Source of the DNA: Owenia fusiformis
Lineage: Eukaryota; Annelida; Polychaeta; Sabellida; Oweniidae
Direction: 5' to 3'
DNA: 64,000 bases
Assembly: GCA_903813345.2 (NCBI GenBank)
Contig: CAIIXF020000001.1
Span: forward strand, 53,275,885 to 53,339,884
In this document: piece after piece, positions 38,536-49,500 of the stretch
Layout: each line of letters opens with the position of its first letter
Position numbering within the stretch: position 1 is the stretch's first letter
Position numbers and translations under genes: made by a program
The notes under the pieces: generated by a model
What the model was told of the DNA's origin: nothing
The model's input: the letters and a program-made list of their open reading frames with translations, nothing else
Databases searched by the model: none

Positions 38536-41182
38536 TTAAAGTGGAGAACAGTTTACCTGCGACCTTCTCATAACTCTGTATCCTGCAATTACAGTATCAA
38601 GACACAAATTATGTGTTATTCCAAACATCATCAAGTTTTTTTTACATGGGATACCCTTTTATCTCCCTATGCAATGATTACTAAGAAAGTTCATTTTTTA
38701 CTGTCATTTGAAAATAATCCCCTATTAGAAATCTTATGTATGACTTATAAAGTTAAAGTTTTAATCATTGTAGTCATCTAAAAATTCATATGCCCAATGG
38801 TATATATTGATATTGTAAAATGTATACTTCTTTAAAATAGTTAATCTCTTTCTCTAGTTGAAGAAGATTAGAATTTGATAACAGAGGCATTATACAACAG
38901 CATTTGTAAACAAGTCAAGGCATTGTTTTGAGAACTATCATTGAAGAAAATATTTTATAATCCTTAGTCCTTTGAGATATTTAAAGGGTAATATGCTACA
39001 TGTTAATGCAAACAATTAAGTCAAAGCATTGTTTATAAATGCTATAATGTAAGAATGTATTGTATAATCATAAGTTCTTTGAAAATTTTAATCTCTTTCT
39101 TTTTGTCAAGATGAAATAGATTTTGCTTTGATTGGATTCTTTACTGGGAAAAAGGAAAATCAAAGTTGAAAAATGTTGTTGTATTACAAGGAAAGAACAT
39201 TAGAATGTCAAAAATAAAGCCAGCGAATGGTTTTGGGTTAGAGCCGTTTTTTCAGTTTTGAACATTTTACATTGAGATCAGATCCCTAAAATTGATTTTC
39301 TCTTAGTTACATCTTCTAAATTGGATATTGTTTTTGAAATTCTTTTTATAATACTTTTCTTTACTAGGAAAAGGAAAATCAAAGTTGAAAAATGAATTTT
39401 TTATTTTTGTTATATTTCACTCCAACTGCATTAGCATTCTATAGGCTACAGAGGCTCACCAAACCATCAAACGCAAATAACCGTAAAATGTTGAAATCAT
39501 GAAATAATTTAGTGATTTTTTTCAAAAGAGTGCGCCATGTTGTATATTACAAGAAAAGAACATTAGAAAGTCAAAAATAAAGCCAGTGAATGATTTTGGC
39601 TAAGAGCCGTTTTTTCAGTTTTGATTATTTTACATTGAGTTCCGTAGGACCGATCCCTAAAATTGATTTTCTCTTAGTTACATCTTCCAAATTGAATATT
39701 GTTTTTGAAATTATCTTTATAATACATTTCTTTACCAGGAAAAAGGAAAATCAAAGTTGAAAAATGAATTTTTTATTTTTGTTATATTTCACTCCAACTG
39801 CACTAAAGCATTCTATAGGCTATAGAGGCTCACCAAACCATCAAACGCAAATAACCGTAAAATGTTGAAATCATGAAATAATTTAGTGATTTTTTTCAAA
39901 AGAGTGCGCCATGTTGTATATAACAAGAAAAGAACATTAGAAAGTCAAAAATAAAGCCAGTGAATGATTTTGGCTAAGAGCCGTTTTTTCAGTTTTGATT
40001 ATTTTACATTGAGTTCCGTAGGACCGATCCCTAAAATTGATTTTCTCTTAGTTACATCTTCCAAATTGAATATTGTTTTTGAAATTATCTTTATAATACA
40101 TTTCTTTACCAGGAAAAAGGAAAATCAAAGTTGAAAAATGAATTTTTTATTTTTGTTATATTTCACTCCAACTGCACTAAAGCATTCTATAGGCTATAGA
40201 GGCTCACCAAACCATCAAACGCAAATAAACATAAAATGTTAAAATCATGGAATAATTTAGTGATTTTTTTCTAAAGAGTGGGCCACCTTGTATATTACAA
40301 GGAAAGAACATTAGAATGTCCAAAATAAAGCCAGTGAATGATTTTGGGTAAGAGGCATTTTTTCTGTTTTGAACATTTTACATTAAGAGTTCAGTAGGAC
40401 CGATCCCTAAAATTGATTTTCTTTAAGATACATCTTCCAAATTGAATATTGTTTTTGAAATTCTTTTTATAATACCTTTCTTTACCAGGAAAAAAAGAAA
40501 TTAAAGTTGAAAAATGATTTTCTTTGTTTTTGTTAACTTGCTTAAGCTTGATGACATCACAATATTATATTATATCCTACCTCTAGTTATTTTTGAGACT
40601 ATTGTTGCCTGGTTTTTTAAATGAGTCAGCACAAACCACTGTTCATCTTTCTTGTTTTGTGTTGTGGTGTCCAAAACATTGAATTGCTCTTCTGGCTGAA
40701 ATAACAGAAAAATCAACATATCTGTTTGAAAGGGTTTTGACCACTGGATTATACTTTGACAAGTATAGTAATGATACTTTTAAGTGCATACTCACAAATT
40801 ATCATTATACATATTATGTTATATTATTACAAAAGAGCTACATGTTATACACAATGACACCATGAGGCATATATCAGGATTTACAAGAGCAAAATCCAAT
40901 TAGACTATAAACTTAATGAAATATTGAGGAATCTGTTCAATCAAATGAAATCCAGTATTAGAACAATTTACATACAGATGTAGATACTAGAAATTTCTTT
41001 TAGGTTATGCCTGGAACTAGTAACAATAATTATTTGAACATTAATATCAAACCTGATGACGATTCTAGTCTTGGGGAAAGCTTGGGTGGATGGAGGCAAG
41101 CTAACACTTTCACACAGCCTTTTACTATTTCAGCATCATTTGGATTGGACTTTGTACAGCACTTCGATGGCGAGTTGTAATG
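38536..41182 (-). other. Exon-like segments of unknown gene inside the 7.3-kb element
   Basis: Three minus-strand segments have acceptor and donor signals and open frames: 41182-41053 (HYNSPSKCCTKSNPNDAEIV and onward, 43 codons), 40695-40581 (PEEQFNVLDTTTQNKKDEQW and onward, 38 codons) and 38582-38536 (26 nt to a GTAAAC donor, or read through to a TAA). The second and third join in phase, giving SKITRGYRVMRRSQVNCSPL and then a stop. The first does not join the second in frame, so either an exon is missing, the transcript is non-coding, or these are decayed pieces. They could also be 5' UTR exons of SLC35E1, on the same strand downstream. No family was recognised. Confidence 0.3.
39183..40510. 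repeat. Tandem array of about 370-bp units
   Basis: Units begin near 39183, 39547, 39921 and 40296 at AAAGAACATTAGAAAGTC-like sequence; the two central copies are nearly identical. Each contains AAGCCAGTGAATGATTTTGG and CTAAAATTGATTTTCTCTTA. The last copy is partial. Confidence 0.85.
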
Positions 41183-41650
41183 CTGAAAGTGAACATTGAA
41201 TGATTAGGATACAAGAATACTGAATTATTAAAAAAAATGATGACTTAGAGAATGTAGATCTTATCAAGGCACTCATGAATGGAGAATCTTGACATGGAAG
41301 TGGTCGTATCTTGGTAGCAAAATGATATATAACAATATTTGAGCTTTAAAGCACTCTCATAACTGAGATGTTGAGATCGCAGGTGACACACATGTGTATA
41401 ACGTTGAACTACCCTTTGCATTCGTTTGACTTCACTTCTGAAAAGAGAGCTTCATCTTCACTCTTTCATTTTACAATAAATCTCACCGAGCCAATCGAGA
41501 GTTCATCGTCCAAATACGGACGACTTTCTATATGGTCATTTCCTCTGACATCCCCGCACAGTTAATGAGCACGTACATGTATTTTGCGTGTGTTCCTTCC
41601 ACTTTGCTGATTGGTTGAGAAAGGATCAGCATGGTAGATTTGAAATTATT

Positions 41651-42379
41651 GGGTTTACGAAAAAGACCGACCCCACCGACCACCGACCGGTCGATGTTTT
41701 CCACTGGTAGCCTCAAAACAGGGTTTGAAGAAAATGTGTAAAAGACCTACCATATCATGTAAAAGACCGAACATATTTGTAGCCTTAAAATATTAATAAT
41801 TTGATTTTGAATGTCAATCGTTGGGACTAGGCAACGGTTTTTACCGATTTTGTACCTTGCAACGAATGGCAAGCAAACAAATTGGGCATGACCGTCTCCT
41901 CTCAATTAATTGTCCTGCCTTAGGTCCTAACCTATCATTAACCAACCTATCGTTTCTACGGGAATCTATCCTAATTTTTTACTGAAATTTAACAATTTCG
42001 AAACAAAAATGATTTGTTATCGTCATAGCCTACTGAATACTGAACACGATATTACATGCGTTCTCTTATCGGGATTAAAAGTGACTTGCCATTTCAGTAC
42101 ACCATTAGAAAGCTTTTTTTTGTCATATCAAATGTAGTTTTTACCAGTTGACGTTTGACAACTGAGAAATCAAACATAACGTTACGACGTCAACATCGAC
42201 GATGTTTGTGTGTTTTTGTTATTGCGTTTCATATGAATGAACTTAATGCAATGTTACGTGCGTTTTTTTCCAAAGTGACTAAACAGGATGAAATTGGTCT
42301 TCTAACTAATCACGACCTAGTAAAGGTACTATAGTCATTGGATTCCCAGTGGTCGGCGGTCAGTGTTTTTCGTAAACCC
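41651..42379. mobile_element. 729-bp MITE with 9-bp target duplication, nested
   Basis: Ends GGGTTTACGAAAAAGACCGA and, inverted, GGGTTTACGAAAAACACTGA. They are flanked by the exact direct repeat GAAATTATT at 41642-41650 and 42380-42388. It lies within the 7.3-kb element and has no coding capacity. Confidence 0.87.
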
Positions 42380-42465
42380 GAAATTATTTATTACCCGGGC
42401 TGTCACAGGCACCAATCTTCGGGGCGGGGTTGCTAAACTGAAGTATACATGTAGTCTATACTAGC

Positions 42466-42530
42466 TGAGACTAACATTTATGTTAGTCTCAGATACAAAA
42501 GGCAGAGTGTAGTTTATAACTACACTCTGC
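42466..42530. repeat. Two adjacent perfect short hairpins
   Basis: TGAGACTAACA with its complement around TTTA (42466-42491), then GCAGAGTGTAGTT with its complement around three bases (about 42502-42530). Confidence 0.7.
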
Positions 42531-43119
42531 GCGCAGGGTAACGTTGAACTGACTTGACAGCAGGATCTCTGACTTACATGTACACTGGCTGCCTAGTCTA
42601 TATCCAATATCAGACTAGAGGATACAGTATTAGTCTAACTGACCAGGAACTGATATCTGGCTTTTGCTAGAGAAAATCTGTAGGATAGGGTCCTGGGTCA
42701 TCTTTGACAAGACAGTTGAATCTTTAGACTTGTTGTAAACATCTCATATAAATGATATAACGATGAACACATACAACAACTTTTGGTTTTGTAATTACAA
42801 AGACCAGTGTTGGAAATGCTGATAAAAAGTTGAGAAATTTTTATTTTCCGAAAGCAACATGGCGTCAGAAAAAAGTCTCGAAAAAAATACTTTTTTCTCT
42901 CTAAAATGTCACAAAACTACTTTTATTCTTACCTCATCAAGTAAAGTACAACTCCATTCATACTCTAGTACTATTATTTGACTTATATCAAAGTCTAATC
43001 AACCAATATTTCCCTATATTCCAAGCCCCACGCCGCCACCTGAAAAGGGACACCTGGAAAGGGGCACCTAGGTGTGGGACACCTACACCTAGGTGGTATT
43101 TAGTAACACCCCTGATGCC

Positions 43120-43525
43120 AAATTTAGGAAAAAACGAAATCAATATAATACATCCATAATATTGAACAAATTGAAAGTAAAGAGTTTCAAATACTATGTC
43201 AACAATTTTATTACTACTTCTATTATTTTATGTCTGATATGATTGATTGATACCTTTTTTGTGACTTTTTTCATCAGATGGTTTGACAGCTAGTTTGACA
43301 ACAATAGTTTGACATATAGACTTACAAAATGTCAGCGCCCATTACTTTTGATTTTTAGTCAAGTATATCTTGGCTTTACCGCAGTATGGGTTCGCATTGC
43401 GATCAAACAGTAAAAGTGGAAGTGATTAGAGGACTTCAAGACAATTATTAGGCCAAATACTTACAAATGACTTGTCCAGATGTGAAGGAAATAAAAATAT
43501 TCCGAATTTTTGAAAAAAAATAAAA
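43120..43525. promoter_or_regulatory. FKTN promoter; former shared promoter with SLC35E1
   Basis: This interval lies between the right target duplication of the 7.3-kb element and the fukutin start codon. Removing the element leaves only about 435 bp between the SLC35E1 and FKTN start codons, the geometry of a bidirectional promoter. No clear TATA box or named factor site was seen. The role is inferred from position. Confidence 0.45.
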
Positions 43526-46500
43526 ATGCGAAAAGTTCATGTCTTGTTTATCCTGGCAATTGTGAGTGTTCTCTACCTACTAATACAATTCTTCTTCGCC
43601 AAAGATGTTTCTCAGCATAAGCGCCAGCTATATGAGGTAAGAACTTTACATTTAGGTGTTTTGATTAGTATCGTCAGATTCTGTATATTTTGCACAGATT
43701 GGAGTCAACGTTCTTCCCAAAGTTTGACTTAAATCTAATCCAGATGGGTCATTCATCAAGCTATAGCAATCACTGCGGCGTCACAGACACTGCGACCACC
43801 GTGCGAGGTCGCAGTGACTGCGACTATTGACCTTATGCGATCAGAATTCCGGAATTTTGTTTATGGATACTGTTGTCACGTATTTCGTCTTATTGATGTG
43901 ACGTCATATAGAAATGATATAAGACATGATGGAATCACAAAATGGCGGACACGTGGCAGTTTTGAGCAAAAAATATTGTTGTTTCTCTTATGAAAACCAT
44001 GGGTCGGATATTTACCAGGTATGCCGATTTGACTAGATCATGAGTATATCTATATAAGTGCGAAGTTTGGGTGAAATTGATACTAAACATCAATGCCTAT
44101 AAGCGCCCCCCGTTTTTGTCAAGATCGGGGGGCGCTTAACCGCTATCTAAATCATGTCAGTACGATCTTAGACTTGGTATGTGCTCAGGATGAATGTTGA
44201 TCTAGTCAAATCGAACGCTTTCGTGAAAAATAAATCAACAAAGCACGAAATATAGAAGATAAACTCTCAAAACCAAGCATCTAAAGCTGGATGGCCTAAT
44301 TGTGACGTCACTAAAAGATAGAATCCATTCGGTGATCGCAAATCATCAATTGCGACCTCATTAACAAATTGCAGTCTGCGATGTCCCTGTGACCAGTCGC
44401 AGTGATTACTACGTGCACGTGCTTGTACACGTGTTAGCTATCCTTTCGAGACTTGGTCATGACTCATGTGACCAGACATTCTGCCAAACCTCTAACTGAC
44501 TTTTCTGTTGACCTGTTCTAAATACATTTACTCCTGATTATCCCATGTCAGAACAATCTTGAATATTGTATTTTCTATCGACATCAATTACAAAATATCT
44601 CAGGTATGTAAAACAATGGACAATTGACCTGAATAGTGCTAAATAACCCCACGAGAGTTGGTAAACTCGGGTTTTCTTTCCAATCCTCCCTGGACTTTAG
44701 TGTCAAATTTTCGAAAGAACATTGATTGAAATACGTCATATTTTGAATGCTTTTAATGTATGACCCATGTACAAGATGTTGATGGCTATCACAACAGGAA
44801 GTTCAAAGGCTTTACCTCTCAACTTATGTACTGCTCTCATTTTCATTTCAAATTTAGAAATGGATTTTCAGGGTAAAGATTAAAAGGTGGATAATGGATC
44901 GAGTTAAAGTTTATGGAAGTAAAAATGTTTTAGTATCTTCTGATTTATATATTTCCAGGTTCCAAACAAGCCTAAAAAGCCCTATGATGCAACTGATATA
45001 ATATCTGAGTTGGAATCACATCCAGCTGACATAAACACTGCACATGTTTCTTATGTAAGTTTTCAAATTATTATCATCATACTAAAGGAGGTACATTGTA
45101 AATCAAAGTTCATAAATGGTCTTAACATGCAACTCTCCCATTTGTCTCTTTTGTGTTATAGACTTTCCATAATTTGAACTTTTTGTTGTGTTCTTTGTAT
45201 GTTCTGTAATGTTAGACAAAAATAATTAAAATACCAAATATTTCAAAAACATTGCATAAGGCCATGGTATTACAGTAGATTTTCTACCTATCTTTTTCAG
45301 ACAATCTGTCGTGTTAATGCCTTGTTATTATAATATACCTACTACAGTAATGTTTAGGAACATTCTTCTTTTGAAAGTGTCATTTTCCAGACTGACATCA
45401 AATTGTTTGTGAAGCTTTCCAAAGACCATGGACTTCACCTGTTTGTGGTGGACCCTGTCATACTTGGACAAGTTATGTCATCAAATACGTCACATGAAGA
45501 CTGTAAATATTTGTGCCATAGTAAACTTGTGACATCATTTGGTGTGTTATCAACAGGATGGAAAAGTCAGGTAAGATGATTTATTGCATCGAGCTTGTGT
45601 CTTGCTCCCTCTCCCATTCTTTATTTTACAGGCTGAATGTGAAAATACATGCAGGGAGAGAAAGCTCAATACAAGACAAATTTTAAATACTATTGCAGCT
45701 GTCAAGGAATGCCTTAATGAAATAATCGCAATTCCTAGAACTTTTGGCACTTGAAATGTATATTTATCTCATTATGTGTAATATGATTCTGAATAGTTAA
45801 GATCCTTAAAAAGCATACCTCTTTATAAAATTGAATACAGTAGACAATCACTTTTTGAAATTAGAATGGTCCCATGTTATTTCTTGTTTAACATCCAAGT
45901 ACTGCATCTTCATTGAAAGTAAAATATATATTCTATACATGCATCCTATGTAACTAAGTACATTTTCACTTTATCTGAATTGGAACACATTATTTTATTC
46001 CAGGGATTTAGGTTAGAGGACTTCAAAGCTAGCGGGTTTGATGTAATATCTCTAGCAAGTAATGACCCAAGGAGTAATGTAATAGACTCTCTTACTCACA
46101 AAGAAATACCATCTCACTACATGTTCTCTCGAAGTAGAACACATGTTATACATGTGGTAGTATTCCATGAACGTTCTAATTCATATCTATGGCATGCACC
46201 AATCAAGTGGTCTCTAAATGAAGTCATGGTTGTTGGGAGGTCAAAGGTCAAACTGAGTGATCTTACATTTGGTATTAATGCAGGTGCATATGACAAGTAA
46301 GCTTGATTTTTATATTACTTGACTTTATTTTTTAATTTTCAAATAACTAAACTTACTGTGTTTACAATGTTTTATTTGAGAAATTAAAATCTTAGAAAAG
46401 TTTTATGAAATGAAATTAGTCTTCCCATTGAAGTATTTACTGAAAACACTAGCAAACATTCAATATTATAATAATTAATTACATTAATTACACATTATAA

Positions 46501-49500
46501 AGATAATAATTTTCACACATTAAAGGTATTAGAAGGGTATATCTAGTTTAAATGTTGGAAGTAAACTTTTCAAAAATCATGTCAATCTTAACTTTACAAT
46601 CCTAATTTTATTTTCTGAAATAAAAATTGAGTTATACATCTGGTCAAATAAAGAAGTTATTGAAGTTTTCAGAAAGTAAAAAATGTCAAAATTCATCGGA
46701 ATTGAAAAAGGGGACATCTTTTTTAAAACCATTGACAAAATGCCTTGAGAATTAAAGTCTGTTAGACTTTTTAGAGAAAAGGCATGACAGGGTATGATTA
46801 GACCAAAATATATTGTGAATTTGTGACAATCAGAACTCATCTCTATCTCTTCTAGTTCCTTTAATTGCACCTCATAAAGATGAATTATTTTTCACAAAGG
46901 AGCACGTAAGATATGGCAAGCCATTTTCAAAGGGCTATATCTTTAATTCTAAGAATACTTTAACCACAAAAACAAATGGTTCTGTTAGATCCATGTCTTG
47001 TCTTCAATAAATGACAGTAGGATAATAATCAATTTGAATGGATTATCTCTTAAGCTGTTCCTAATCCAACCATCTTCACCAATTTTCCCTAATTCAGACG
47101 CAATTTTCACCTAAAATGCAGCATTTTATTTCAGCTTTTATGGCAAAATTACAATTTATTGTAAGGAATGATCTACCTTTAAAAAGGAAAACTTGATTAC
47201 TTTGGGATTAGGATAATCCAAAAACAATAACTTTTTTTAGGCCGAATTTTTTACCTAAAAGTAGCAATTTTTTAATGAGATTAATGCACGAAAACATTGA
47301 GCTATGTCACATGATTGATTTCCAAAAAGAAATAAATGATCTAAATGAGATAAGCATTATCTGATAATCCATTTGTCATTTTTACCTCATAGGCCATGAC
47401 CTTAGTGTGAAGTGTATGAAAAGATGTCACTTAGAGCGACATTTAGATGTACCCTATTTTATGCAATCATGTTTATAGATAGAGTTATATATGTTCCATA
47501 GATGGCATGATATATTCTACATGGGTGAGTGCTAGATACTCTGTGTATTCATTGTTGCATAATTGCGCATTATAGAAATGAGCATGGATATGTCAACATG
47601 ACTGGGTCGTGTAAAGTATGTACAGTAAAACATAAATATGTTTAACACCTAGTAAAACACATAAGAGGAAATACTTGTTCATATATTTGAATTGTATAGT
47701 GTAAATGAATATTTGAAATATTACACATTTGCGATGTTTCAACAAACATGATTCAATACCATCTTATTTGAATTAACTCTTCCCATGTGTATCTTTCTTT
47801 ATCATCAACCATATTGGGGGTTTCGAAAGTGCCTTATGTAAAGGAGTTTGCAGTAAATGATCTTTCGAATAGTGTTATATGTAGTAGGTATTGATACAGG
47901 TACCACTGTATACAGAGTACATGCAAATAATAATTTTCTCCAATGGTTTGGCCAAACATTTGTTGCATTTTTTGTTCATTTCAAATTTTATTGGATTGTT
48001 TTTGCTGATTGGAATTTTTATGGAATAAACAGTTTAATGCGTTGGGTTTTACCCTTTGACAATATGTATATGGCCTTGTGTAATTATGGCCTTGTGTAAT
48101 TATGATATTGTCACGTACTCGATCACTCTATATTCTCAGTCAATACTTCGGGCTTTGTATAAAAAACCTTATACCTTGTACCCACGTGCCGGCGTACTTG
48201 GGGCATGATACATTCTTTGAAGAGTTCAATTCTAACGTTTCAGATTATTCTGATCATATGAATTGTAGGTGCATTAATGCACTTGTAGACCTACGTGTAT
48301 GTCTTATAGATCCAACATTTTTCTAGTCATAAATAAGGCCAGAATTGCAAAATTGTTTACCTTTGCTATTTCGATAAAAATTGCCTAATTGAAATGCTCG
48401 TTCACTATAGAACCAATCTACACTAAAACGTGAATTTACGAATCCTGAGACTACAATTATCTTTAATTCAAACATGACCGTGCTCTAATTGAATTTCTCA
48501 ACCAATCAGAATGCAGCATATCCAATATAGAACGTTCTCTAATTCTCCATAGATGCACGACCGTGCTCTATCCAAACATCCGGGAATCTACGTATTGTAT
48601 TTGCATTGTGACGTCACACCTGGGAATGGCAAAAATAACAGCGAGCTCGAGTTTGGTGTATCTCATGTAGCTCCAATCCCCAATTCCTCTGAACAATGTT
48701 TTCATTTTTTATATGTTTGAATCGGAATAAATAATGATAGGCCATTCAATATGGTGAAATTCAGCACTCGTTGGACAGAATGTCAGTACAAATGCACTCA
48801 CCTTCGGTTCGTGCTTTGTACGACATTCTGTCCAACTCGTGCTGAATTTCACCATATTGAATGGCCTATCATTATTTATTCCTTAATCATGCTGTGATTG
48901 AATAAAATGATACCCTGACATATTTAAAACTTATTTAGAATGGATTTTTCTCTATTGAAAAGTCCTTTGAATGGCGCTATTTTGACAATCAATGAAAATC
49001 AAAAAATTAACAATTCTGGCTTTATGTTATGACTCTGTATCTATCTATCTTTCACTAGACGAAGTTCACATCTATGGATACTATGAATGTATTTATACCT
49101 CAGATAGCATTAAAATTGAATAATCTTTTAAAACTTTAAAAATTGAACCCTTCAAAAACTGCATCACCACCCACGTACATGGGTATGAGGTACGAAGCCA
49201 ATACTTCGTAAAGAAATCATGAAATAACAACATGTAGAACAAGGCATTGCCATTACAAAATGTCATCACCGTGCAGTTCAAGTCAAATCTTGAAAAGAAA
49301 ATGATTATATGAAGCAAGTTGAAAAATGCCTTTTTGAACTTTTTGAACTTGAGAGGTCAAATGTCAATTTAAAAGTCAGATTTGACTTCTGAGAACTTGT
49401 AGGTGATTTTGAAAATTCGGTCAATTCGAAGCAAGTTGAAAAATACCTTTTAGACCCTCTTTACTTTGAGAAGGTCATTGAAGGTCAATTGTAAAATTTA

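Larger units (their letters stand above)
35790..43111. mobile_element. 7.3-kb TIR element with 8-bp target duplication, inserted just upstream of SLC35E1
   Basis: The left end reads GGGTAATACTAAATACC followed by ACCTAGGTGT; the reverse complement of the right end reads GGGTGTTACTAAATACC followed by the same ACCTAGGTGT. Both ends continue into CCTAGGTG-rich repeats. The flanks are the exact direct repeat CTGATGCC (35782-35789 and 43112-43119), consistent with an 8-bp target-site duplication as in hAT, Merlin and related DNA transposons. No intact transposase was found, so it is non-autonomous, degraded or a composite. It contains a nested 729-bp MITE (41651-42379), a tandem array (39183-40510) and a few exon-like minus-strand segments. 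Confidence 0.82.

Noticed and set aside
47857-48326. Two adjacent plus-strand frames of 80 and 74 codons in FKTN intron 4
   Set aside because: No recognisable motif, AT-rich and inside an inverted-repeat element; chance frames are likely.
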